DNA of 64,000 nucleotides, taken from positions 73,851-137,850 of the forward strand of contig JBKBHA010000010.1 of assembly GCA_046297935.1 (NCBI GenBank), read 5' to 3'. The position numbers and the translations under genes are program-made. Every line of letters starts with the position of its first letter. Position 1 is the first letter of the stretch. The notes under the pieces are model-generated. The model had not been told where the DNA came from. It made no database searches and saw nothing but the letters and a program-made list of their open reading frames with translations. This stretch comes from CAYMZZ01 sp046297935. GTDB taxonomy: Bacteria > Bacteroidota > Bacteroidia > Chitinophagales > Chitinophagaceae. Shown here in pieces: positions 8,793-18,154 of the stretch.

Positions 8793-9971
8793 ATGATTGA
8801 CCAGATAAAGTCGTTGGCCCGGGAATATGCCCCTGATTGCATTGCAATCCGCAGGCACCTGCATGCCAACCCGGAGCTTAGCTATCAGGAGTTTGAAACC
8901 AGCAAATTCGTTCAAAGCAAACTCACTGAATATGGCATCCCTTTTCAGGTGTTGGCAGATACCGGGGTGGTTGGATTGATCGAGGGCCTGGATCCGAAAA
9001 GCCGGATCGTGGCACTGAGGGCGGATATGGACGCGCTCCCTATTCAGGAAGAAAACGAAATACCTTATAAAAGTACCAATCCGGGAGTGATGCATGCCTG
9101 CGGGCATGATGTTCACACTACCTGTCTGTTGGGCGCGGCACATATACTGCAACAAACCCGGCAGCTATGGAGCGGAACAGTCAAACTCATCTTCCAACCA
9201 GGTGAAGAAAAAAATCCTGGCGGTGCCAGTCTGATGATTCGAGATGGCGTATTAGAAAACCCGGCTCCATCAGCCATTTTTGGTTTGCATGTTCACCCGG
9301 GCTTGCCGATAGGTCAGGTAAGTTTTCGGCCTGGTAAAGTAATGGCCAGCGCAGACGAATTGTATTTTACCATTAAAGGAAAGGGAGGTCACGCGGCTTC
9401 GCCCCACTTGTGCATCGATCCCATTCTGATCGCTTCGCAATTGATTATCGCTTTGCAACAGCTGGTGAGCCGGCACAACAATCCCTTTAACCCGACCGTA
9501 CTATCCATTACGGCCTTCAATGCCGGCACTACCACCAATATTATTCCGGACGACGTAAAATTGAAAGGCACTTTTCGCGCCATGGATGAAGAATGGCGAT
9601 TTAAGGCTCACCAGATCATAAGACAGACTGCTACCGGCATCGTTGAAGGTATGGGCGGCATTTTGGATTTGCACATTGATATTGGCTACCCTTCTGTATA
9701 CAACAACGAGCAACTTTATGAAACCGCGCGTGCACTGGCAGGCAAATACCTGGGCACTGAGCACGTAGAAGAAACAGAAATGCGGATGGGGGCCGAAGAT
9801 TTCGGTTATTACTCCCAAAAGATCGCAGGTTGCTTTTTTCGCCTGGGTGTGATGAACAAGACAAAAGGCATCACCCACGGCGTACATACACCCCGTTTCA
9901 ATATTGACGAAAACGCCATTGAAATTGGCATGGGCCTCATGGCCTGGTTGGGAGCCACTGCCGTACGCTAA
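8793..9971 (+). CDS. M20-family amidohydrolase (N-acyl amino acid / hippurate hydrolase type)
   Basis: Product of 392 residues with no signal peptide, so cytosolic. M20D-type motifs in order: RRHLHANPELSYQEFETS near residue 20, ALRADMDALPIQE, then HACGHDVHTTCLLGAA with metal ligands, the FQPGEE general-base Glu, GLHVHP, and GAEDFGYY near residue 330. A lid domain with KGKGGHAASPH lies between. Family members hydrolyse N-acyl amino acids with two metal ions; the acyl substrate cannot be set. Its stop is 9 bp from the convergent S41 gene. Confidence 0.92.
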   Translation: MIDQIKSLAREYAPDCIAIRRHLHANPELSYQEFETSKFVQSKLTEYGIPFQVLADTGVVGLIEGLDPKSRIVALRADMDALPIQEENEIPYKSTNPGVMHACGHDVHTTCLLGAAHILQQTRQLWSGTVKLIFQPGEEKNPGGASLMIRDGVLENPAPSAIFGLHVHPGLPIGQVSFRPGKVMASADELYFTIKGKGGHAASPHLCIDPILIASQLIIALQQLVSRHNNPFNPTVLSITAFNAGTTTNIIPDDVKLKGTFRAMDEEWRFKAHQIIRQTATGIVEGMGGILDLHIDIGYPSVYNNEQLYETARALAGKYLGTEHVEETEMRMGAEDFGYYSQKIAGCFFRLGVMNKTKGITHGVHTPRFNIDENAIEIGMGLMAWLGATAVR

Positions 9972-9980
9972 CTGTAAATG

Positions 9981-11318
9981 CTATTTCACCGGAGGCCGGC
10001 TGATCATTCCTTTGAAGGCCCGTTCGCCAATCAGCTCATTGGCTCGTAACACTTCGGTGGCGGGCAAATCCTGCGTTTCTACAACCATTCCCCGGAAGGC
10101 CCCGGTACTGATGAATTTTAGCACGCTTGCCAGACAGGACTCGCTCACATCGCCAAAGTCTTTATCGAGGCCATCGGCCACCAGATTATCGGGTTCAAAG
10201 CCATTAAAATAATTACCCTGCCCGTTTTTATTTGTAGTTCTTGACGACACCGGAAAAATATACCAGTCGCCCACAGGTATATCAAAATACCCAACAGGCT
10301 TGCCATAAGTAGCATCGGGTCCCACCAAAATCACTTCCATATAAGGACTCAGATTGTTGATCAGCAATTCACTCGCCGATGCCGTATTCTCGCTCACAAT
10401 AAAAAATACTCGCGGCAGGTTGAGTGTGCCTTTTTTGGCAAAATTGATACTGCTATTGTACTGCGCATACTTGTTGTTGAACTCCTGCTTCATCATCAAC
10501 CCACCGTTACCAGCTGTGGTTACCAGATAATTCGCCAATTCGCGCTGATAGGTTACGAAACCACCGCCATTGTAGCGAAGGTCGATAATCACATCGTTCA
10601 CATTTTCCGACATAAACAGATTGAACGCATTGGCGAATGCGTTTACAGTGGCTGCAGAGTCACCTAAAAAAGAATGATAAACCATGTAGCCTGCTTTCCG
10701 GCTACCCAAATCATAAACCGTATCCAGAGCAACCGGCACGTCCTGATAAACGGTCGCAGTCAGATTCAGATCCGTACTGTTACCATCGGGCTTTTGAAAG
10801 GTGATATTTACACTGTTTGATGCATAAACCGCATTGACAATGAAATTGGCATTCCCGGTTGTAATATTCGAGTTGCCATTGATTTTTGTGATACGCCAGC
10901 CACGCCGTACACCGGCCTGACCAGCGGACGATGCAGGCTCTACCGTGCGTACCCTTAGATCGCCTTCCGCGCGGAAAAATATGTTCAACCCAAAATCGGT
11001 AGCAATACCACCGCTTACATTATCCCAATCAGACTGCTTAACGGCAAAGCTCCAGCGATCCACCGGTGCCGAAAAACCCGGTTCGTTGCTGTACTGCCGA
11101 ATAGCTTCCATTATTGCATTGGGATCAGCATAATTTCTGGCCTTAAAACTCGAGGGGATCTGATTGTACCATAAATAAATGTCGCGGGCATACGCAATGC
11201 TCGTATCCTTTATCAGGTCAGCCTGGGTGTCGTCGGGTCCGCCACCACCGTCATCCGATTTTCTACACGCACCCAGCAAAAGCATTACCGAAAATGCGGA
11301 AAGCAACATCCATCTCAT
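9981..11318 (-). CDS. S41-family peptidase lipoprotein with PDZ-like domain
   Basis: Product of 445 residues. A lipoprotein signal ends in LLLGAC with Cys18 as the lipidation site, then a Gly/Asp-rich linker. An N-terminal helical part (SIAYARDIYLWYNQIPSSF) precedes a PDZ-like segment (RVRTVEPASSAGQAGVRRGW) and the S41 core: DVIIDLRYNGGGFV, then VSENTASASELLINNL with the catalytic Ser, then YGKPVGYF with the likely catalytic Lys. It is probably an envelope protease anchored facing the periplasm or the surface. The substrate is unknown. A second, diverged S41 gene lies at 54951-56336. Confidence 0.9.
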   Translation of the reverse strand: MRWMLLSAFSVMLLLGACRKSDDGGGGPDDTQADLIKDTSIAYARDIYLWYNQIPSSFKARNYADPNAIMEAIRQYSNEPGFSAPVDRWSFAVKQSDWDNVSGGIATDFGLNIFFRAEGDLRVRTVEPASSAGQAGVRRGWRITKINGNSNITTGNANFIVNAVYASNSVNITFQKPDGNSTDLNLTATVYQDVPVALDTVYDLGSRKAGYMVYHSFLGDSAATVNAFANAFNLFMSENVNDVIIDLRYNGGGFVTYQRELANYLVTTAGNGGLMMKQEFNNKYAQYNSSINFAKKGTLNLPRVFFIVSENTASASELLINNLSPYMEVILVGPDATYGKPVGYFDIPVGDWYIFPVSSRTTNKNGQGNYFNGFEPDNLVADGLDKDFGDVSESCLASVLKFISTGAFRGMVVETQDLPATEVLRANELIGERAFKGMISRPPVK

Positions 11319-11415
11319 GTGACTGATTTTTTCATGAACGTTTGAACAGTATCAAAAATTGAAACCGATGATAAATTTAAGATTTTGATTCAATACTGCC
11401 CGCCTGCCAATCACA

Positions 11416-12195
11416 TCAGCCCCGTTCTTTGCGGAAACGCATATCTAAAAATGCCAACAGCGTGAACCCAACAAAATATACGAGTGAATACCACAAAAAG
11501 TTCGCGCTGGCCGCCTCACCTCCAGTCAGCTCGGCCACGCTATTGCCAAAAGCCAGGAAAGGAAACGCATAGGGTATTTTATCAACATGTTCCCAGTTCA
11601 TTGCCACCATCGAAATGATCAGAAGGCCCAGTCCGAGGCCAATAGCTACAATGAAATTGCGGAAACGAAGACTGAACCAGTATTGAATACTAACGATGGC
11701 CAGCAGCGCCAGCAGGGCTTTTCCCGTGGTTACCAGAAGCCAGTTCCAGGGCAGATAGGATTTGGCAAAAAGTATTTGCGGATGTACCAGGCCGGCCAGC
11801 CAGCCTGCACCCAGCAGAAAAATGTTAAAAAGAATAATCAACAATACCACCATCAGGCCGATACAGATGTACTTCGCGAGAAAGATAGAAGACAAAGTTT
11901 GTGGGGAAGCAAAGACTTGTTTCCAGGTATTGTTCTTATACTCGATTTGTGTAACCAGGCTACTGATCAGAATAACAAACATCGGCAGCAGGAAGCTGGC
12001 AAAGGCCTGCCATCCCTGACTAAGGTGCCCCTCCCACGCGTGGTCCTGGTAACGATTGGCAAAGCCATTAGGCTTGAACAGCATGCCCAGCAAAAAGATA
12101 AAAGGAATCATACCGGCTCCCAGTACAGAAAGCCAAAGAGCAGCGCTCCGGCGCAGTTTAATCAAATCGGTTCGTACAGATATAAAAAGGCTCAT
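11416..12195 (-). CDS. ABC-2 type transporter permease
   Basis: Product of 259 residues with about six hydrophobic segments: LWLSVLGAGMIPFIFLLGML, FASFLLPMFVILISSLV, YICIGLMVVLLIILFNIFLL, and three more toward the C-terminus. The QIEYKNNTWKQVFASP loop is typical of ABC-2 permeases in lantibiotic-immunity or gliding-type exporters. Its start overlaps the stop of the ATPase gene by 4 bp, so the two are translationally coupled and form one transporter. The cargo cannot be inferred. Confidence 0.88.
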   Translation of the reverse strand: MSLFISVRTDLIKLRRSAALWLSVLGAGMIPFIFLLGMLFKPNGFANRYQDHAWEGHLSQGWQAFASFLLPMFVILISSLVTQIEYKNNTWKQVFASPQTLSSIFLAKYICIGLMVVLLIILFNIFLLGAGWLAGLVHPQILFAKSYLPWNWLLVTTGKALLALLAIVSIQYWFSLRFRNFIVAIGLGLGLLIISMVAMNWEHVDKIPYAFPFLAFGNSVAELTGGEAASANFLWYSLVYFVGFTLLAFLDMRFRKERG

Positions 12196-13112
12196 GAAGC
12201 AGAATTAGAAGTAATGTCAATAAATAATTGTTCGAGGTCGCTTTGAGAGGCATGCAGAGAATAAACCTGTAGCCCCGATTCTACCAATCGACGGTTGATG
12301 GCAGCCGCCTGCTCCCGATTTTGATAAGGCAATTGCAGCAAACCATTTTTAATTTCGCTACCAGCATATTCAGCAAGTAATTGTTGCGCCTTTATATTGT
12401 CGCTTGTTTCAATTTCCAATGAAGTTTCTCTGGTCTTCATCTGTTGCAACTCAGACAATGTTCCCTGAAACAACATTTTTCCATGATGAATAATTCCCAC
12501 ATGTGTGGCCATTCTTTCCACTTCATTGAGAATATGACTTGACACCAATACGGTGGTGCCGAGTTCGCGGTTGAGTTTGGCAATCAATTCGCGGGTTTCA
12601 ATTATTCCATTTGGGTCCAGCCCATTGGTTGGTTCGTCGAGGATTAGTAACTCAGGTTCGTGTAGCAGCGCAATGGCTATTGAGAGCCGTTGTTTCATAC
12701 CCAATGAGAACTGTCGGGCCTTCTTGCGCCCGGTCTTTTCCAGTTTTACCAACTGCAATACCTGCTCCACCCTTTGGGTAGATGCTTTGTAGAGCTGGCG
12801 ATATATCTCAAGGTTTTCGCGGGCGCTCAGGTGGCCGTACAAAGATGGCTGTTCGATCAGTGACCCTATCCGGCGCAGTATTGGAAGACGGTTGTTTTCA
12901 AAATTCTGTCCAAATACCGATAGCCGCCCTTTCTGGTTACGAAGCAATCCAAGCAAAAGACGCAGGGTGGTGGTTTTGCCGGCACCGTTGGGTCCTAAAA
13001 AACCATACACGCTGCCTCGGGGCACTTCAATGTTAACGTCCTTTAGCGTGGGCACTCCTGGCTGATAGGCGTAATGCAGGCCCTCAGTTCGAATGACGGG
13101 TTCATTTGTCAT
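12192..13112 (-). CDS. ABC transporter ATP-binding protein
   Basis: Product of 306 residues. Walker A GPNGAGKTTTLR lies near residue 40, signature FSLGMKQRLSIA near 140, Walker B ELLILDEPTNGLDP near 160, and a switch His in SSHILNEVERM. The C-terminal 80 residues (SLEIETSDNIKAQQLL...) form the regulatory tail usual in ABC-2 exporters. It is the upstream gene of a two-gene operon with the permease. Closest family types are lantibiotic/bacitracin self-protection and general drug exporters; no peptide gene is nearby. Confidence 0.92.
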   Translation of the reverse strand: MTNEPVIRTEGLHYAYQPGVPTLKDVNIEVPRGSVYGFLGPNGAGKTTTLRLLLGLLRNQKGRLSVFGQNFENNRLPILRRIGSLIEQPSLYGHLSARENLEIYRQLYKASTQRVEQVLQLVKLEKTGRKKARQFSLGMKQRLSIAIALLHEPELLILDEPTNGLDPNGIIETRELIAKLNRELGTTVLVSSHILNEVERMATHVGIIHHGKMLFQGTLSELQQMKTRETSLEIETSDNIKAQQLLAEYAGSEIKNGLLQLPYQNREQAAAINRRLVESGLQVYSLHASQSDLEQLFIDITSNSAS

Positions 13113-13335
13113 GCAGCGAAACGATTAAAAAGTAAAAAATAAAAAGAAAAATCGGAATGCCGACAGCAGCCGGCAGGTTGAAGAGTTGGAAAACGAAATT
13201 GCTAAAAACAACTCATACCACAAAATTTGTAGGACAAACGGCAAAAAAGAGCAGGGATTATTTATTTTGTACCTTGCGCCCCTTAGCTAGGTGGTAGCGC
13301 AACCCTATGGGTTACAGGATATTTAAAAAGAAAAT

Positions 13336-15681
13336 ATGAAAAGCGACCTGCGAAAGCAACAAGCACTCGAATATCACGCGAAAGGAAGACCTGGAAAAAT
13401 AGAAGTAGTACCGACCAAGGAAGCCAAAACTCAACGCGATTTGTCGCTGGCTTATTCACCAGGAGTAGCAGAACCCTGTAAAGAAATTGCGGCTAATCGC
13501 GAAAACGTTTATAAGTATACCGCCAAAGGCAACCTCGTGGCTGTAATAAGCAATGGAACTGCTGTATTAGGCCTGGGCGATATCGGGCCCGAAGCCGGCA
13601 AACCGGTGATGGAAGGCAAGGGGGTTCTATTCAAAATATTTGCCGATATAGATGTGTTCGATATTGAGATCAACGAAAAAGATCCAGAGAAGTTTGTAGA
13701 GATTGTGCGGGCATTGGAGCCCACTTTCGGTGGCATCAATCTGGAGGACATCAAAGCTCCGGAATGTTTCTACATTGAAAAGAAACTGAAGGAACAGTTG
13801 AAGATACCGGTCATGCACGATGATCAACACGGCACGGCCATCATTAGCGCGGCGGCGCTGTTGAATGCGCTTGAGCTGCAAAAGAAAAAGATCGACCGGG
13901 TACGATACGTGGTCAATGGTGCCGGTGCGGCTGCCATGGCCTGCATCCAGTTATATGTAGAACTGGGTGCACGATATGAAAACTTTACGCTTTTTGATAG
14001 AAAGGGCGTCATTCATAAAGGGCGCAACGATCTTGACGAGATTAAGGAGAAATTTGCAGTATCCAAGTCGGAGCTTACGCTTGAGCAGGCGATGAAAGAC
14101 GCCGACGTGTTTATTGGTCTTAGTGCCGGCAATACCGTTACAGCCGATATGGTGAAGGCCATGGCCAAAAACCCCATCGTTTTTGCTATGGCCAATCCCG
14201 ATCCGGAAATTACCTGGGAGGAAGCCACCGCGGCGCGGAGAGACGTGATCATGGCAACTGGACGAAGCGACTATCCCAATCAGGTGAACAACGTTTTGGG
14301 TTTCCCCTACATTTTCCGGGGCGCACTGGATGTACGCGCTACTCAAATAAATGAAGCCATGAAAATGGCCGCTGTAAAAGCCCTGGCCGAAATGACCAAA
14401 TGGCCGGTACCAGATATTGTTACTATGGCCTACAATGAGAAGAATATGTCGTTTGGGCCAACCTATATCATTCCAAAACCGCTCGACCCACGCCTACTGG
14501 CTACTGTAGCACCCGCCGTGGCCAAAGCCGCAATAGAGAGCGGTGTTGCACAATTCCCCATTACTGATTTTGAAGCATACGAGGCCGACCTTAACAGCCG
14601 TCTTGGTCTCGACAATCAGGTGATGCGAGTTATAGGTAACAAAGCTCGTCGCGATCCAAAGCGGATTGTGTTTGCTGAGGCCGACAACATTAAAATACTT
14701 AAAGCCGCACAGATCGTACACGATGAGGGTATTGGTTATCCCATTTTGCTGGGCGACGAAGTTAAAATCAGGCAGATCGCTGCCAGCAATGGCATCGACA
14801 TCGAAGGCCTGCCCATATTTGACCCGCGACACGAAAGCACTGAGGAAAGAAGAGCAGCATATTCAGAAATATTTTTCCGCAAGCGAAACCGCAGGGGCTT
14901 CAATGCATACGAAGCTAAAAAGATCATGCGCGACCGTAACTATTTTGGCTGCATGATGGTGGAATGCGGCGACGCTGATGCGATGATCTCCGGTCTTACC
15001 AAAAACTATCCCGACACCATTAGACCGGCGTTGCAGACAATTGGTACAGAGGAGGGTGTGAAAAAAATCGCGGGCATGTATATCATGCTCACCAAACGAG
15101 GCCCGCTTTTTCTGGCCGACACAACAGTCAATTTCAACCCCAGCGCCGAGGAACTGGCTGAAATCACCTTGCAGGTTGCCAAGGAGGTTCGCCATTTCAA
15201 TATCGTTCCCCGCATTGCCATGCTCAGCTATTCCAATTTTGGCAGCAGCGACTCCCCCGAAGCAAGGCTGGTGTCGGAAGCACGCCGCATAGTGAAGGAA
15301 AAAATGCCCTCTCTGATTGTGGACGGGGAAATGCAGGCCAATGTGGCGTTCAACAAAGAATTGCTCAAAGAAAACTACCCCTTCTCCGAACTGGTCGACA
15401 AAGAGGTAAACACCCTTGTTTTTCCCAACCTGGCAGCGGGCAATATCGCCTACAACCTGATGAAAGAACTGGGTGATGCTGATGCAATCGGCCCTGTATT
15501 GCTTGGCTTGAAAAAACCGGTACACATCTTGCAACTTGGTAGCTCTGTTCGCAGCATTGTGAACATGGCCCTGATCACTGTGCTCGACGCACAAATCAAA
15601 TGTAAACATGCCCCCACTGAAGAAATTGTAAAACGTTCTGCCTGGTGGAAAAGGTTTAAAAAAGTAAGTAAAGACTTGTAA
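13336..15681 (+). CDS. maeB: NADP-dependent malic enzyme with C-terminal phosphotransacetylase-like domain
   Basis: Product of 781 residues, the usual length for MaeB. Residues 1-430 are malic enzyme: SLAYSPGVAEPCKEIA, GNLVAVISNGTAVLGLGDIG, VMHDDQHGTAII with metal and substrate residues, and the NAD(P) turn VNGAGAAAMA. Residues about 440-781 are phosphotransacetylase-like (RIVFAEADNIKILKAA, SNFGSSDSPEA, VFPNLAAGNIAYNL), a domain that in this family usually has a regulatory, acetyl-CoA-responsive role. It converts malate to pyruvate, CO2 and NADPH in the cytosol. It is 10 bp ahead of the Mla-type transporter genes and may be co-transcribed with them. Confidence 0.95.
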   Translation: MKSDLRKQQALEYHAKGRPGKIEVVPTKEAKTQRDLSLAYSPGVAEPCKEIAANRENVYKYTAKGNLVAVISNGTAVLGLGDIGPEAGKPVMEGKGVLFKIFADIDVFDIEINEKDPEKFVEIVRALEPTFGGINLEDIKAPECFYIEKKLKEQLKIPVMHDDQHGTAIISAAALLNALELQKKKIDRVRYVVNGAGAAAMACIQLYVELGARYENFTLFDRKGVIHKGRNDLDEIKEKFAVSKSELTLEQAMKDADVFIGLSAGNTVTADMVKAMAKNPIVFAMANPDPEITWEEATAARRDVIMATGRSDYPNQVNNVLGFPYIFRGALDVRATQINEAMKMAAVKALAEMTKWPVPDIVTMAYNEKNMSFGPTYIIPKPLDPRLLATVAPAVAKAAIESGVAQFPITDFEAYEADLNSRLGLDNQVMRVIGNKARRDPKRIVFAEADNIKILKAAQIVHDEGIGYPILLGDEVKIRQIAASNGIDIEGLPIFDPRHESTEERRAAYSEIFFRKRNRRGFNAYEAKKIMRDRNYFGCMMVECGDADAMISGLTKNYPDTIRPALQTIGTEEGVKKIAGMYIMLTKRGPLFLADTTVNFNPSAEELAEITLQVAKEVRHFNIVPRIAMLSYSNFGSSDSPEARLVSEARRIVKEKMPSLIVDGEMQANVAFNKELLKENYPFSELVDKEVNTLVFPNLAAGNIAYNLMKELGDADAIGPVLLGLKKPVHILQLGSSVRSIVNMALITVLDAQIKCKHAPTEEIVKRSAWWKRFKKVSKDL

Positions 15682-15691
15682 AACCATACCC

Positions 15692-16429
15692 ATGACAATT
15701 TTGCGAGATATAGGCCGGTTTCTGTTGATGCTGAAAGGCATGTTTTCCCGTCCCGAGAATGGGAGAATGTACTGGAAGGAGTTTATGCACCAGTGCTCAG
15801 AAATTGGCATTGGCTCGCTGGGAATTGTTGCAATTATTTCGGTATTTATTGGTGCGGTTTCCACCCTCCAAACAGCTTACCAGTTACTCACCCCACTGAT
15901 TCCTAAATCAACGATCGCACAAATTGTACGCGATACGGTGATTCTGGAATTTGCTCCCACCCTCACCTGTATCGTGCTGGCGGGTGTGGTGGGCAGTAAA
16001 ATTGCCAGTGAACTGGGTAATATGAGGGTTAGCGAACAAATAGATGCGCTCGAAATTATGGGTATCAATACCAAAACTTATTTGATACTTCCTAAAATCG
16101 CCGCAGGGCTGTTAATGATTCCGCTGCTGGTAGTGATTGCGATGGTATTGGGTATCTGGGGTGGTCGACTCGCAGGCGAAATGGCTAATATACTATCCAC
16201 CGACATGTTCGATAAAGGTCTGCATGAAAACTTTGTTCCCTACAATGTCACGTTTGCATTGGCCAAATCATACACGTTTGCCTTTATTATTTGTAGCATT
16301 CCCGCATTTTATGGGTATTATGTAAAAGGTGGTGCCCTTGAAATTGGAAGGGCCAGTACTAAAGCCGTAGTGGTAAGTTGCATCATGCTATTGTTTGCCG
16401 ACTATTTACTCTCAGCCCTCCTGCTCTGA
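15692..16429 (+). CDS. mlaE: MlaE-family ABC transporter permease
   Basis: Product of 245 residues. An amphipathic N-terminus is followed by about five membrane segments (GSLGIVAIISVFIGAVSTLQ, CIVLAGVVGSKIASELG, LLMIPLLVVIAMVLGIWGG, FAFIICSIPAFYGYYV, VVSCIMLLFADYLLSALLL). ASELGNMRVSEQIDALEIMG is the hallmark motif of MlaE/TGD1 permeases, which move phospholipid between inner and outer membrane. The stop overlaps the next start (TGATG). An MCE-domain (MlaD) gene, the usual partner, is not found anywhere in the window. Confidence 0.93.
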   Translation: MTILRDIGRFLLMLKGMFSRPENGRMYWKEFMHQCSEIGIGSLGIVAIISVFIGAVSTLQTAYQLLTPLIPKSTIAQIVRDTVILEFAPTLTCIVLAGVVGSKIASELGNMRVSEQIDALEIMGINTKTYLILPKIAAGLLMIPLLVVIAMVLGIWGGRLAGEMANILSTDMFDKGLHENFVPYNVTFALAKSYTFAFIICSIPAFYGYYVKGGALEIGRASTKAVVVSCIMLLFADYLLSALLL

Positions 16430-17391
16430 TGGCTAGTTCATTTCTTCAGAAAAACCGCCTATTACTTGGGGTATGGCTGGGGCTTGGTTTATTGTTTGCT
16501 GCATTTGCAGCTGGCATTATACCGGGAGCAGTTTATGTGTCGTACCGCGGCTATAACGAGTTGTACGAGCAACAACCTGCAAATGCCCAGGGGCCCGCTT
16601 TCTGGAAGAGACAACAATCGGTGTTTTCCGAACAAGACCTGTCAGAAGCCCACAACTTACTGCAGCTTCAGGTAAACGCCGACATCAACCTGGCCGCCGA
16701 TCAACGCTTCCTCCGCACGGGCGCATGGATCGTGAATTCCCTGAAAAACAATCCTCGTAGCGAGCCCGACACGAACCTCGCCAGAATGGAATTTATTGAT
16801 CAGTTCAAAACGGCCGACGCCGACTCTACGCGGCCGCTGTGGTGTGGCAACTTCGCCATTTTCGGATTGATGTTTCAAAGTCAGCAGCAACTACTCTGCC
16901 GTTACATTGGCTTACACGATGGGTCAGACCAGCATGTATGGAATGAAACTTTTGTCCCTGGACTGAATCAGTGGGTACTTAGCGATTATATGCATGGCAT
17001 ACTTGCCTTTCGCGATCGATCGGGGAAATGGTTGAATGCCGCCGATCTACTCGATTTTAAACTGGCCGGCCGGATATCCGAACTGGAAATGCTTAAACCA
17101 ACAGGTAGCAATCAATGGCAATGGCAGAACCTCGATAGCAGTATTCATGAACCATATCTCAATGAACATCCCCGGCTGCTATACTACCATACTCTGCATA
17201 AGCCCGATGCCTACCAACCCCTTCAAAAAATAAAGCGGTATCTTTATCCTATATCCTGGCACGACACCTACGACCCGCAGCGTGGATCCAACCTGTTATT
17301 TTATGTGCGACTTTTCACGCTGTATGGCTGGTTTTTGATAAGCGGTACTTTGTTAACCCGATGGATTTATGATCGAACTAAGAAACATTAA
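16429..17391 (+). CDS. Membrane-anchored protein with transglutaminase-like triad, inside Mla-type transporter operon
   Basis: Product of 320 residues from the ATG at 16429, which overlaps the stop of mlaE. An in-frame extension 51 bp upstream lies inside mlaE and is rejected. The first membrane span is near residues 10-35 (LLLGVWLGLGLLFAAFAAGI) and the last near 290-312 (LFTLYGWFLISGTLLTRWIY), leaving about 250 residues presumably in the periplasm. Within these, WCGNFAIFGLMF, then HVWNETF, then WVLSDYM place Cys139, His169 and Asp186 in the order and spacing of the transglutaminase-like (papain-like) fold. Its 3' end overlaps the ATPase gene by 23 bp. No name for it is recognised. Membrane topology is clear, the enzyme fold is inferred. 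Confidence 0.75.
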   Translation: MASSFLQKNRLLLGVWLGLGLLFAAFAAGIIPGAVYVSYRGYNELYEQQPANAQGPAFWKRQQSVFSEQDLSEAHNLLQLQVNADINLAADQRFLRTGAWIVNSLKNNPRSEPDTNLARMEFIDQFKTADADSTRPLWCGNFAIFGLMFQSQQQLLCRYIGLHDGSDQHVWNETFVPGLNQWVLSDYMHGILAFRDRSGKWLNAADLLDFKLAGRISELEMLKPTGSNQWQWQNLDSSIHEPYLNEHPRLLYYHTLHKPDAYQPLQKIKRYLYPISWHDTYDPQRGSNLLFYVRLFTLYGWFLISGTLLTRWIYDRTKKH

Positions 17392-18154
17392 AAAAAGCTT
17401 TGGCGATAAAACGGTAATCAACAATGTGAGTGCCACCATGAAAGCTGGTCAGTGCAATCTGATCATCGGTTCCAGTGGCAGCGGAAAAACGGTGTTGATG
17501 AAATGCATGGTTGGTCTGTTTGTACCCGACGAGGGCGAGATCATTTACAACGGTCAGGATTTTTTGTCGATGAGTAATCAGGACCGCTCGAATATTCGCA
17601 AAGAAATTGGAATGCTATTCCAGGGGTCGGCACTGTTCGACAGTCTCACGGTTGAGCAAAACGTAATGTTTCCGCTCGACATGTTTACCGGCGACAGCCC
17701 TGCCAGTAAGTTGAAACGTGTGAACGAAGTGTTGGCTCGTGTGCGACTGACCGATGCCAACAAGAAATTTCCCTCTGAACTTAGTGGAGGAATGAAAAAA
17801 AGGGTAGCACTGGCGCGTGCAATTGTATTGAATCCTAAATACCTCTTTTGCGATGAGCCCAATTCCGGACTCGACCCCCAAACCTCATTAGTAATCGACC
17901 ATCTGATTCAGGAGATTACCGTTGAATACAACATCACAACGGTGATCAATACCCACGACATGAACAGTCTGATGGAAATCGGAAACTATATCTTGTACAT
18001 GTATCAGGGCAACAAAGAATGGGAAGGCAATAAAAAAGAAATCATCTTCAGCAAAAATCAACGCCTTAACGAATTCATCTTTGCCTCCGAGTTCCTGCGC
18101 GATGCAAAGGAAATGCGGATGATGGAGGAAAGAAGAGGAGAACGGAGGGAGTAG
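17369..18154 (+). CDS. mlaF: MlaF-type ABC transporter ATP-binding protein
   Basis: Product of 261 residues. Walker A GSSGSGKTVLMK lies near residue 38, the Q-loop GMLFQGSALFDSLTV is the usual MlaF form, signature LSGGMKKRVALARA, Walker B YLFCDEPNSGLDP and the switch NTHDMNS near 190. The charged C-terminus runs up to the repeat element. It partners the MlaE permease two genes upstream in a lipid transporter. The start lies inside the preceding gene, so expression is coupled. Confidence 0.92.
   Translation: MIELRNIKKSFGDKTVINNVSATMKAGQCNLIIGSSGSGKTVLMKCMVGLFVPDEGEIIYNGQDFLSMSNQDRSNIRKEIGMLFQGSALFDSLTVEQNVMFPLDMFTGDSPASKLKRVNEVLARVRLTDANKKFPSELSGGMKKRVALARAIVLNPKYLFCDEPNSGLDPQTSLVIDHLIQEITVEYNITTVINTHDMNSLMEIGNYILYMYQGNKEWEGNKKEIIFSKNQRLNEFIFASEFLRDAKEMRMMEERRGERRE

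Noticed and set aside
13283..13320. tRNA-like words (GGTGGTAGCGCAACC, GGGTTACAGG) before maeB
   Set aside because: No acceptor, anticodon or T-arm pairing can be built.
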